Source of the DNA: Gordonia oryzae
GTDB lineage: Bacteria; Actinomycetota; Actinomycetes; Mycobacteriales; Mycobacteriaceae
DNA length: 64,000 bases
Direction of reading: 5' to 3'
Assembly (NCBI RefSeq): GCF_003797185.1
Contig: NZ_RKMH01000002.1
Location: 186,001 to 250,000, forward strand
Of the stretch, positions 36,808-44,700 are shown in pieces. The position numbers were made by a program, and so were the translations under genes. Under the pieces are notes generated by a model. It ran no database searches, was not told where the DNA came from, and worked only from the letters and a program-made list of their open reading frames with translations. Position 1 is the first letter of the stretch. Every line of letters begins with the position of its first letter.

Positions 36808-38112
36808 ATGCGTTCGGTTGAGGATCATCTGTCGTTGGTGACGGCCGCGGCGGTCGCGCCGCGGCCGGTGCGCGTGGCAATCTCCGAGGCCCAGGGGCTG
36901 ATGTGCGCCGAAGAGGTCGTCACCGAACACCCCATGCCCGGATTCGACCAGGCCGCCGTGGACGGATTTGCGGTACGTGCGGTCGACGTGGCACTCGCCG
37001 GGGTGCCCGCACCCGAGGACCTCGATGAGTTCGACGCCGGTGGTGCCGAACTCATCGATCTCGAGGCGAACGAACCGATGATCGTGTCGTTGCCGGTGGT
37101 CGGCGAGGTCTCGCCCGGCGCCCGCACCCCGACGCGTCTGCAGCCGCGACAGGCGGTTCGTGTCGAAACCGGCGCTCCCATGCCGACTCTCGCCGATGCG
37201 GTGGTGCCGTTGCGGTGGACCGACGGCGGAGAGTCGAAGGTCAAGGTGGGCCACGGCGTCGAGAGTGGCGATTACGTGCGGCGCGTCGGCGACGACGTGC
37301 AGCCCGGCGATGTCGCTGTCCGTGCCGGATCGATCATCGGGTCGGCGCAGGTGGGTCTGCTCGCCGCCGTCGGGCGTGCGCGTGTCCTGGTGCATCCTCG
37401 TCCGCGCCTATCGGTGATCTCCATCGGATCCGAACTCGTCGACATCGACCGCACCCCTGGGCCCGGGCAGATCTACGACGTCAACAGTTACGCTCTCGCT
37501 GCGGCCGCACGCGACGCCGGCGCCGACGTGAACCGAGTGGGCATCGCCGAACGCGACAGCTCCCGTATGCGGGAAGTCGTTGAGGCACAGCTTATCCGGT
37601 CGGAGATTGTGGTGATCTGTGGCGGGATCGGTGGGCAGGCGGGCGGCGCGGTCGTCGACGCGCTCAGTGATCTCGGCGATCTTGAGATCGTGCGGGTGGC
37701 CATGCATCCGGGCTCGGTGCAGGGCTTCGGCCGACTCGGGCGTGACGAGGTGCCCACGTTTTTGCTGCCGTCCAACCCGGTCAGTGCGCTGGTGTCCTTC
37801 GAGGTCATGGTGCGTCCGCTGATCCGCATCGCGCTCGGCAAACGGCAACCGATGCGCCGGGTCATCAAGGCGCGCACGATCGGCCCGATCGCGTCGGTCA
37901 AGGGCCGCAAGGGATATCTGCGCGGGCAATTGATGCGTGACGAACGGTCCGGTGAGTATCTCGTGCAGGTACTCGGGGCGTCACCGACCGGATCGAGTCA
38001 CCTACTTGCCGAACTCGCCGAGGCCAACTGCCTGATCATCGTGGACTCCGATGTCGAGGAACTTGGTATCGGCGACGAGGTGGAGGTCGCCTTTCTCGCC
38101 CAACGCGGCTGA
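36808..38112 (+). CDS. glp: Gephyrin-like MoeA family protein, probable Glp division factor
   Basis: A 434-residue MoeA/gephyrin fold protein. It has PMPGFDQAAVDGFAVRA (the active-site region, with DGF for the usual DGYA), GEVSPGARTPTRLQPRQAVRVETGAPMP, and the MPT-binding domain SIGSELVDIDRTPGPGQIYD and VICGGIGGQAGG, where the normal TGG is GGI. The galU-glp-rimJ-glpR order identifies it as the homologue of corynebacterial Glp and Rv0994. Glp acts in the early divisome by binding FtsZ, so a structural and not a catalytic role is likely. A true MoeA role cannot be ruled out. Confidence 0.8.
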   Translation: MRSVEDHLSLVTAAAVAPRPVRVAISEAQGLMCAEEVVTEHPMPGFDQAAVDGFAVRAVDVALAGVPAPEDLDEFDAGGAELIDLEANEPMIVSLPVVGEVSPGARTPTRLQPRQAVRVETGAPMPTLADAVVPLRWTDGGESKVKVGHGVESGDYVRRVGDDVQPGDVAVRAGSIIGSAQVGLLAAVGRARVLVHPRPRLSVISIGSELVDIDRTPGPGQIYDVNSYALAAAARDAGADVNRVGIAERDSSRMREVVEAQLIRSEIVVICGGIGGQAGGAVVDALSDLGDLEIVRVAMHPGSVQGFGRLGRDEVPTFLLPSNPVSALVSFEVMVRPLIRIALGKRQPMRRVIKARTIGPIASVKGRKGYLRGQLMRDERSGEYLVQVLGASPTGSSHLLAELAEANCLIIVDSDVEELGIGDEVEVAFLAQRG

Positions 38113-38181
38113 CGCCGACGAGTCGGCGCACGTGCCGGTTACCTCCACGCCGGGCGATGGTCACCGCATAGACTCCCAGAT

Positions 38182-38838
38182 GTGTTCAGGTGGCTGAGTG
38201 GCGAACCGGTCAGTCCGGGGTGGCCGGCGACTCTGGGACCTCTGGGGACCAGGGCGGGTGCGGTGACGATACGGCCGGTGAAGTTGCGAGACGCCAAGGA
38301 CTGGAGCGAGCTGCGCATCCGCAATCAGAACTCGCTGATGCCGTGGGAGCCGACGGGGGTCGGATCGTGGGCGTCGCGCCATCAGGTCTCGTCCTGGCCG
38401 CCGCTGTTCGCGGTGCTGAAGTCCGAGGCCAAGCGAGGGACGTTGTTGCCGTTCGTGATCGAACTCGACGGCGCCTACATCGGCCAGCTGACCGTCGGCA
38501 ACATCCAACGCGGCGCGGTGCGCAGCGCATGGATCGGCTACTGGATCGACGCCGGCCACGCCGGACAGGGCATCACCACCGCGGCGGTAGCGCTCGGGGT
38601 CGACCACTGCTTCGGTCCGGTCGGGCTGCACCGGCTCGACGCGACCGTCCAACCGGACAACGTTGCCTCCCAAGCGGTGTTGAGCAAGATCGGTTTTCGA
38701 CGCGAAGGGCTGCTCGAGCGGTACATGGACGTCAACACGCGCTGGCGGGATCACTTTCTTTATGCCCTCACCACCGAGGAGATCACCGGCAGCGCCGCCG
38801 AAACCCTGGTGCGGTCAGGGCGGGCGGCCTTTCTGTAG
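38182..38838 (+). CDS. rimJ: GNAT acetyltransferase, RimJ-like
   Basis: A 218-residue N-acetyltransferase of the RimJ/RimL group with GYWIDAGHAGQGITTAAV (acetyl-CoA loop) and HRLDATVQPDNVASQAVLSK. The name comes from homologues; its target could be a ribosomal protein N-terminus. It follows glp, as Rv0995 follows Rv0994. GTG start at 38182 is weakly supported. Confidence 0.85.
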   Translation: MFRWLSGEPVSPGWPATLGPLGTRAGAVTIRPVKLRDAKDWSELRIRNQNSLMPWEPTGVGSWASRHQVSSWPPLFAVLKSEAKRGTLLPFVIELDGAYIGQLTVGNIQRGAVRSAWIGYWIDAGHAGQGITTAAVALGVDHCFGPVGLHRLDATVQPDNVASQAVLSKIGFRREGLLERYMDVNTRWRDHFLYALTTEEITGSAAETLVRSGRAAFL

Positions 38839-38873
38839 CCGATGTGCCGTCGGCGAGGTTCGACGGACGTCGG

Positions 38874-39668
38874 TCAGCCACCGAAGAACATCGCCAGAGC
38901 TTGTGCTGACTCAGCGGCCGAACTGACATTGGCAGCGCAGACCACCCCGGTGGTCAGCGCGACGAGCGTTAACGCGGCGGCACGAGCGAGCGGTGGTGTC
39001 CGGGCGTCGCGGGGTGCAATCGCCGCGGCACGAAAGACGACGCCGGCCGCGCCGAGAACGCCGACGGTGAGTATTCCGGCGATCACCGCGATCACCGCGT
39101 GGTACCGGGCGAAGTCGTCGACGAGAACCTGCAAGGGTGCGGTGAATCCGCCGCCGGCGGATGCGATGAGTTCGGTGTGCGCCTGACTCGCGATCGCGCG
39201 GGTCGTCGGGTCACCGCTGCCGGAGAGGAAGGGCAGTAGTGAGGACAATGGTGCGATCGCGCCCTGGATGTTCGCTGTCACGATGACGAGTGCGATTGCG
39301 GCGAGGGCGCCAGCAGGTAGCGCCCGCAACGGTCGGCGGCGCGTGGATTCGCTCGTCCCCCGGTAGAGGGCGATCGCCAGTCGACATGCGGTGGCGAGTA
39401 ACGCCAGGCCGATCACGGCTTTCGCGATGTGAAAGCGCCGCCAGTCATCGACGAGAGCCGTCAGATCGGCGGGTGGTGTGCTCGATCCGCTCTTCCAGAA
39501 ATGTGCGAACGCCGAGCAAAAGGCCGTAGCCATGCCGCCGGGGCCGGGGCCGGTGAGCAGCCAGGGCGCGAGCGTCGTCGCCGCGGCGAGCGCAACGGTC
39601 AGTATGCCGAGGGCGACGATCCGGGCGGTGGTAGTGGTCGGAACAGGGCGGTGACGGTCAGTGTGCAT
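38874..39668 (-). CDS. Membrane protein of unknown function
   Basis: A 264-residue protein with about five membrane segments and an Ala-rich composition. Helices include IVALGILTVALAAATTLAPWLL, AVIGLALLATACRLAIALY and VIAVIAGILTVGVLGAAGVVF. A repeat-like pattern DDWRRFHIAKAVI and DDFARYHAVIAVI suggests two related halves. It is divergent from the histidine kinase and may be sensed or controlled by that system. No family recognised. Confidence 0.75.
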   Translation of the reverse strand: MHTDRHRPVPTTTTARIVALGILTVALAAATTLAPWLLTGPGPGGMATAFCSAFAHFWKSGSSTPPADLTALVDDWRRFHIAKAVIGLALLATACRLAIALYRGTSESTRRRPLRALPAGALAAIALVIVTANIQGAIAPLSSLLPFLSGSGDPTTRAIASQAHTELIASAGGGFTAPLQVLVDDFARYHAVIAVIAGILTVGVLGAAGVVFRAAAIAPRDARTPPLARAAALTLVALTTGVVCAANVSSAAESAQALAMFFGG

Positions 39669-39848
39669 GACGGGCAATGACTTTCGAACAGCAATCGGGG
39701 ACCGCACCATGGTGGACCCATCGGCCGGAGCGGCACATCGGCAGTGGGAACGGTGCCGTCGAGACGACGCGTCCTCCGCGCGGACGAGCTGAGAACCGTT
39801 CGCGAGGAGGGCGCGTCGTGCCGATTCAGGGGTCTACAGTTGGCTCCG

Positions 39849-41114
39849 ATGCCGACCCAGATTGCCCAGACCGCGCGTCGCTGGCGCGTGTGGTGGATGA
39901 CCGACACCGCCCCGATGGCGGTGGCATCCGATGGCTCTGTCGCCGCGCGCGTCGGCCGGCGGCTACGGATCGTTGCGACGTCGTCGTCGGTATCGGCGAT
40001 CGTGCCTGTCGCGGTCGTGCTGGCCTGCGCCGCAATCCCATTGATCCAGCGAAGCGGTCCGAGTGCGGAACGTCCGGTGGCCGCGCTGGTTGTGAGCGCA
40101 CTGCTGGCGCTTCCGCTGTTGGTGCGGCGTCGTCTTCCGGTGACGGTGTTCGCGGTGCTCGTACTCGTCGCATTTGTGCACTGGGCCCTCGACCTTCGGT
40201 CGGTGGCCGACATCGCCCTGCTGGTCGTCGTGTACACGGTGGCGTCGGTGTACCCGGCGCGCACGGCGTGGGCCGCGGCTGCCGTCGTCGAGGTGGGTGC
40301 GGTGTTGGCGGTGTTGCGGTGGCAGGCGAGCGGCTACCGCATCGAATCCCTCGTGCTGTTGACCGGGCCGCTGATCGCTGCGGTGTGTGCCGGGATCGCC
40401 GTGCGCAATCGCCGCAATGCGATCCTGGCCGCCGCGGAGGGTGCCCGACGACGCGAGCGTGAACGGCATCAGGCCGAACTGCTCGCGGCCGCGCGCCACC
40501 GTCAGCAGATCGCGCGGGAGATGCATGACGTGGTGGCACATGGTCTCTCGGTGATGGTCACGCTGACCGAGGGGGCACTGGCCACGGGGGATCGCGACGC
40601 CGCCGCCACGCGGGACGCGATGAAACGTGTCGCCGACACCGGCCGCGCGGCGCTTGACGACATGCGCGACCTCGTCCGGGTTCTGCGCGCCGGCGAGCTG
40701 CCGCGCCGACCACAACCCGGTGTCGGCGACGTAGGGACCCTGGTGGATGAGGCTCGGCGCACCGGGGTCGACATCGAGCTGCTCATTGAGGGCACCGTGA
40801 CCGATGTGTCGGCGCCGGAGGGGCTGACCGTGTATCGCATCGTGCAGGAAGCCTTGACGAACGTGCGAAAGCACGCCGACGCGACCACGGTTCGCGTGAA
40901 CCTGGTCTACCACGGCGACGCGATCGACGTCGAGATCGTCGACGACGGGCGAAACTCCGGGCGCTCGGCTGAGCCGGGGTTCGGACTGACCGGGATTGCC
41001 GAGCGTGCCGCATTGCATGGCGGTCACACGGAGTCGGGACCCCTGGTGGGCGGCGGTTGGCGGGTGTGGGGGCGCATCCCGACACGACGCGCCGCGACTG
41101 GAGCCGACCGATGA
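39849..41114 (+). CDS. Sensor histidine kinase, NarL/DesK-type (HisKA_3)
   Basis: A 421-residue kinase. The N-terminal 200 residues hold about six membrane helices. The dimerisation domain has the phospho-acceptor histidine in QQIAREMHDVVAHGLSVM (about residue 225). The ATPase domain has EALTNVRKHADA and the DDGRNSG / GFGLTGIAERA boxes. It is coupled to the next gene by an ATGA overlap. The signal is unknown. ATG at 39849. Confidence 0.9.
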   Translation: MPTQIAQTARRWRVWWMTDTAPMAVASDGSVAARVGRRLRIVATSSSVSAIVPVAVVLACAAIPLIQRSGPSAERPVAALVVSALLALPLLVRRRLPVTVFAVLVLVAFVHWALDLRSVADIALLVVVYTVASVYPARTAWAAAAVVEVGAVLAVLRWQASGYRIESLVLLTGPLIAAVCAGIAVRNRRNAILAAAEGARRRERERHQAELLAAARHRQQIAREMHDVVAHGLSVMVTLTEGALATGDRDAAATRDAMKRVADTGRAALDDMRDLVRVLRAGELPRRPQPGVGDVGTLVDEARRTGVDIELLIEGTVTDVSAPEGLTVYRIVQEALTNVRKHADATTVRVNLVYHGDAIDVEIVDDGRNSGRSAEPGFGLTGIAERAALHGGHTESGPLVGGGWRVWGRIPTRRAATGADR

Positions 41115-41761
41115 CGATCCGGGTGGCCATCGTCGACGACCAGGAACTCGTCCGGCTCGGACTACGGATGGTCTTGCAGGCCGCTGACGGCCTGGAGGTG
41201 GTGGGGGAGGCCGCCGACGGCGACGAGGCCGTGGCGCTCGTCGATTCCTGCGCTCCCGACGTGATCCTGATGGATGTGCGAATGCCAAGGATGAACGGTG
41301 TCGAGGCGACCCGGCAGGTGGTATGCCACCGGCCATCGGTGCGGGTGCTGGTGTTGACGACCTTCGACGTCGACGAGTACGCCTTCGACGCCATCCGCGC
41401 GGGAGCGGCGGGGTTTTTGCTGAAGGACGTGCGTGGGGCGGCGTTGGTCGATGCGGTTGTGGCCGTCACCCGAGGCGACGCAGTGATGTCCCCGCATATC
41501 ACCCGCGCCCTGGTCGACGCGTACGTCGCGACTCCGCCCGCGCATGATGCACCCGATCAGGTCCCCGCCGACGACCTGACCGAACGCGAACGGCAGGTGG
41601 TCGTCGCCGTGGCTCGTGGACTGTCGAATCGGGAGATCGCGTCGGAGTTGTTCGTCTCCGAGACGACGGTGAAGTCGCATGTGGCCAACATTCTCGCCAA
41701 GCTCAACCTACGCAACAGGATTCACGTGGTGATCTACGCCTACGAGCGTGACCTGGTGTGA
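41111..41761 (+). CDS. Response regulator, NarL/FixJ family
   Basis: A 216-residue regulator. The receiver has phospho-acceptor D55 (VILMDVRMPRMNG) and FLLKDVRG. The LuxR-type helix-turn-helix is LTERERQVVVAVARGLSNREIA...VKSHVANIL. Its ATG overlaps the kinase stop (ATGA). It probably regulates nearby genes such as the membrane protein at 38874. Confidence 0.92.
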   Translation: MTIRVAIVDDQELVRLGLRMVLQAADGLEVVGEAADGDEAVALVDSCAPDVILMDVRMPRMNGVEATRQVVCHRPSVRVLVLTTFDVDEYAFDAIRAGAAGFLLKDVRGAALVDAVVAVTRGDAVMSPHITRALVDAYVATPPAHDAPDQVPADDLTERERQVVVAVARGLSNREIASELFVSETTVKSHVANILAKLNLRNRIHVVIYAYERDLV

Positions 41762-41803
41762 CGCTACGGATAAGCTGACGCCGTCGGTTCCTTAGCATCG
41801 GGC

Positions 41804-42390
41804 CATGACGCAGCTGGCGATCATCGTCGGTGGCCACGCTGACGGGCAATGCACGCCGGAGTGGGCAGTGCTACACCGTCGAATGGCGGTGTCGGGGAGC
41901 GGACGGGAAGCGGTGTACCGCGACGCCGTCTGAGGTGCGTGCGCGTCTGATCGCGACGCTCGATGAACTCACCGGCACCGACGCCGTGGCCATGTGCCCG
42001 AGCGACACGGTATACGTGTACTCGCACCGGCCCGCTGACGTGAAGGGCACGCTGCGAGAGCTCGTGTATTCCACCGACATCGGCGTTGACGTTGAATTCG
42101 TCGACGTCGACGCACTCGGCCGGCTCATCGACGTGTGGGCGAAGGAATCCGGGGTCGACCTCGCCGATGCGGTTGGGTGAGGGCCGGTCACCCCGACCCA
42201 ACTCGCCGACCCGGAAATACTCGACGCCCACCATCCGACGTCTGGGGCACTGCTCGCCGTCGGAGCGCCTGACGGCGACGGCGACTCGCCATCGCTCGAC
42301 CTGCGATCCCGCGACATCGAGCTGTCGGTGACCGTCGATGCGGGCCCTATTGCCGAACGACGGTGTGCGTCCGCTGAGAAGTGCATGTGA
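41804..42390 (+). pseudogene. Decayed gene: one frameshift and one in-frame stop
   Basis: A frame from the ATG at 41804 reads MTQLAIIVGGHADGQCTPEW and stops at about 41935. The neighbouring frame then carries on with VRARLIATLDELTGTDAVAM to a TGA at 42178, and the same frame after that TGA continues sensibly as VTPTQLADPEILDAHHPTSG to 42390. The simplest reading is one ancestral gene of about 190 residues with a +1/-1 shift near 41930 and a nonsense mutation. A short intact gene from a GTG at 41830 to 42180 is the alternative. Family not recognised. Confidence 0.45.
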
Positions 42391-42497
42391 ACTCCGACTG
42401 ATTCGATGCTGCCTCGGCGCGTCGGCGCAGGATGCGGCGCGTCCGCACCTAGATTGTCGAGTGGCCCGGTGTAACCAGAGTGAAGAAAGGGAGAGCC

Positions 42498-43781
42498 ATG
42501 CCGAACTCCGTCTTGTGGGTCTGCCTCGTTGCGGTGTGGCTCTTCGTGTTGGTCCCGATGGTGATCAAGGGTCGCCCGCAGACCAAGAAGACCACCGAGG
42601 TCGCCAAGGCGACCCGACTTCTCCATCGTGGTGGCACCCGAGCACGCAGCACTCGTCGGCTCGCGGCCGGTGCACACCCGCACGACCCGAGTTACGTCTC
42701 CGAACCCACGACAGCTCGTCGCTCGGCGACCGCGGTTCTCGACGCCGCGGACGACGACACCAAAGACCGGAGTGCAGAAGCGGTTTCGTCGGCCGACTCC
42801 GATGCCGACGAGGTGCCTACCGGTGACGTCGAGACCGACGACGTCGACGATGCCGTGAACGCGGTGGCCGAAAAGGTCACCGTCACTCGTGTCGAGGTCG
42901 ATGTCGTCGAGGTCGAGGTGGATCTGCTCGACGAGGACGACGACGCCGAACTTGACGACGAGTCGCAGTACGAGGACGCCGAACTCGACGACGAGTACGA
43001 CGAAGACGACGAGTACGACGAAGACGCTGAGTACGGCGAAGACGCTGAGTACGACGAAGACGCTGAGTACGACGACGCTGAGTACGACGACGCTGAGTAC
43101 GACGACGCTGAGTACGACGACGCTGAGTACGACGACGATCTCGACGGTGACTCCGACCAGTACGACGATGACTCCGACCAGTACGACGATGACGACTACG
43201 ACGGCGAGTGGGACCTCGAGGACGAGGTCGACGAGGAACTCGACGGTGTCCGCAGGCCTCGCAAGGCGACACCTGTAGCGGCGAAGGACTCGGCTCCGGA
43301 CACCAAGCAGGATAGGAAGTCTCGTCGTCGGAGTGCATTCACAATCGACGCGACAGGCGATGCCTTGCGCTACAAGGAGCGCCAGCGGGTCACCGTGGCC
43401 CTTGCGGCGATGGTCATTGCGACCATTATTTGCGGTGTGCTATTTGGCCGATACGGTTGGATCGCCACCGGGGTGACGGGAGTTATGTTCGTCGGCTACC
43501 TGTTCTATCTGCGACGAACCGTCAAGGCCGAGCAACAGATTCGGAGGCAGCGCATCGCCCGCGCACGTCGTGCCGCGAGGGCTGACGCAGAGCGTGAGCG
43601 TCGCGAAATGCAGACTCCCGAGTTCGCTGCCTACCCGCCGCCGCCGCGACTACGCCGTCCCGGTGGTGCGGTTGTCCTCGAAATCGACGACGAGCACCCG
43701 GTATTCGACCATCTGCCACCGTTCCAGCGGCGTCGGGTCATGCGCGAGCACGAGGACTTCCGACAGGCCGCTGCCGGCTGA
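42498..43781 (+). CDS. glpR: GlpR/SepX-like division membrane protein with acidic repeat domain
   Basis: A 427-residue protein. Residues 4-26 are a membrane helix (LWVCLVAVWLFVLVPMVIKG). A long cytoplasmic loop (about 95-255) is extremely acidic, with EYDDA-type repeats. Two more helices lie near 300-345 (VALAAMVIATIICGVLFG, GVTGVMFVGYLFYL). The end is basic then HPVFDHLPPFQRRRVMR. This layout and its place after rimJ match Rv0996, GlpR of corynebacteria and SepX of Streptomyces, the membrane receptor that binds Glp. ATG at 42498 after AAAGGGAGAG. Confidence 0.78.
   Translation: MPNSVLWVCLVAVWLFVLVPMVIKGRPQTKKTTEVAKATRLLHRGGTRARSTRRLAAGAHPHDPSYVSEPTTARRSATAVLDAADDDTKDRSAEAVSSADSDADEVPTGDVETDDVDDAVNAVAEKVTVTRVEVDVVEVEVDLLDEDDDAELDDESQYEDAELDDEYDEDDEYDEDAEYGEDAEYDEDAEYDDAEYDDAEYDDAEYDDAEYDDDLDGDSDQYDDDSDQYDDDDYDGEWDLEDEVDEELDGVRRPRKATPVAAKDSAPDTKQDRKSRRRSAFTIDATGDALRYKERQRVTVALAAMVIATIICGVLFGRYGWIATGVTGVMFVGYLFYLRRTVKAEQQIRRQRIARARRAARADAERERREMQTPEFAAYPPPPRLRRPGGAVVLEIDDEHPVFDHLPPFQRRRVMREHEDFRQAAAG
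43018..43137 (+). repeat. 18- and 15-base tandem repeats in glpR
   Basis: Three copies of GAAGACGCTGAGTACGAC-like units are followed by about five copies of GACGCTGAGTACGAC. They encode EDAEYD and DAEYD repeats in the acidic loop. The near-identity of the DNA suggests recent expansion by slippage. Confidence 0.9.
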
Positions 43782-44508
43782 CATCCAAAGACTCCGGGTG
43801 CGCGACAATCCATTCGCGTCCCGATCGGACGGCACGGCACAGTGCCAACCGTTCGCCGATGTAGAGCGACGGCGCTCCCAGCAGTGGAATCCACGACAGT
43901 GTCGAGAACGGTCGGGGTGGCTGGGGGCGCCGGCCCATCTGTGCGTCGACCTTGCGCAGGATCTGCGCGATGTCCCACAGCAGACGCACTGCTAAACGTT
44001 TGGGCTTAGCGTTCTCCGGGCCGACCGGTGTCACCGATGCCGGGAGGGAGTCATCGCGGAGTTCACGGCCACACAACACCGAAGCCAGCAGGCGGATCTG
44101 CCAACCGCGGTCGGTGACGCCGTATTCACGTGCGATGGCAACGAGGACCGTGGCCTGATTGGCGAACCCCAACGGTGTTGCCAAGGGCAACACCTTGGCC
44201 CATGCCCCCAGCGCGCCGGGATAGGCCACTGCGATCGTATTGACGGCGCCGAGTCGATTGATCCACCAGTCGGCGCGATCCTTCATCGACAGCTCCGTCC
44301 AGCCCTTGGTACCGGGCCAGTCGGCGACGTCCAGCGCCTTGGCGACGGTGTGCTGGACTGCGGCGATCCCGGAATGATCGCCCTCGTCGAAGGTGTGTGC
44401 CTTCAGCCCCAGCGGATCCCGTTCGGCCAGCACGTCCAGGAGTGGATCGATCACCGTGATCGCTGCGTCCAACGCTCTTGCCAACTGCTCATTCGTCATC
44501 TCGGCCAC
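43738..44508 (-). CDS. Conserved hypothetical protein
   Basis: A 256-residue soluble, helical protein (LARALDAAITVIDPLLDVL, WWINRLGAVNTIAVAYPG, LLASVLCGREL) with no motif I recognise. It overlaps the end of glpR by 44 bases on the opposite strand. The GTG at 44508 is used, with an ATG three codons later. It may belong to the host side of the prophage border. Confidence 0.7.
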   Translation of the reverse strand: MAEMTNEQLARALDAAITVIDPLLDVLAERDPLGLKAHTFDEGDHSGIAAVQHTVAKALDVADWPGTKGWTELSMKDRADWWINRLGAVNTIAVAYPGALGAWAKVLPLATPLGFANQATVLVAIAREYGVTDRGWQIRLLASVLCGRELRDDSLPASVTPVGPENAKPKRLAVRLLWDIAQILRKVDAQMGRRPQPPRPFSTLSWIPLLGAPSLYIGERLALCRAVRSGREWIVAHPESLDVSRQRPVGSPRARA

Positions 44509-44556
44509 GCGGTGCAGTGTAGCGACACGAGGTCACGACACGGTGTGACCTGGCGT

Positions 44557-44587
44557 TTGTGAGGTGCGCGGGCGGTGCTGCTAGAGT
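44557..44587 (+). promoter_or_regulatory. Possible tRNA-Ala promoter
   Basis: TTGTGA (44557-44562) and TAGAGT (44582-44587) are separated by 19 bases and end 27 bases before the tRNA. The spacing is longer than ideal. Confidence 0.35.
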
Positions 44588-44614
44588 GTCAACGGTCGGT
44601 TTCCGGGCCGGCGC

Positions 44615-44687
44615 GGGGCTATGGCGCAGTTGGTAGCGCGACTCGTTCGCATCGAGTAGGTCAGGGGTTCGATTCCCCTTAGCTCCA
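44615..44687 (+). tRNA. tRNA-Ala (anticodon CGC)
   Basis: A full cloverleaf of 73 bases. The acceptor GGGGCTA pairs with TAGCTCC and includes the G3-T70 pair that identifies alanine tRNAs. The anticodon stem ACTCG/CGAGT carries loop TTCGCAT, giving anticodon CGC for GCG codons. The T arm is AGGGG-TTCGATT-CCCCT and the discriminator is A. CCA is not encoded. The integrase gene begins to end 13 bases downstream, so this is the prophage attachment site. Confidence 0.96.
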
Positions 44688-44700
44688 CAGAAACACCAGT
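44660..44700 (+). other. Inferred prophage attachment site (att) at the tRNA 3' end
   Basis: The tRNA is intact and a phage integrase gene abuts its 3' end. Phages of this type recombine inside the 3' half of a tRNA gene and restore it. The exact core cannot be given because the other att copy lies outside the window. Confidence 0.6.

Noticed and set aside
36808-38112. Annotation as a simple molybdenum cofactor enzyme MoeA
   Set aside because: Kept only as an alternative, because gene order and an altered MPT motif favour the gephyrin-like division protein Glp.
39963-41336. Long minus-strand open frame (457 codons)
   Set aside because: It is the antisense of the histidine kinase; composition is Arg/His/Gln-rich without any domain, while the plus strand has clear kinase motifs.
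41871-42683. Minus-strand frame of 270 codons near the decayed gene
   Set aside because: Ser/Thr/Pro-rich translation typical of antisense frames; plus-strand reading looks more like a protein and the frame runs into glpR.
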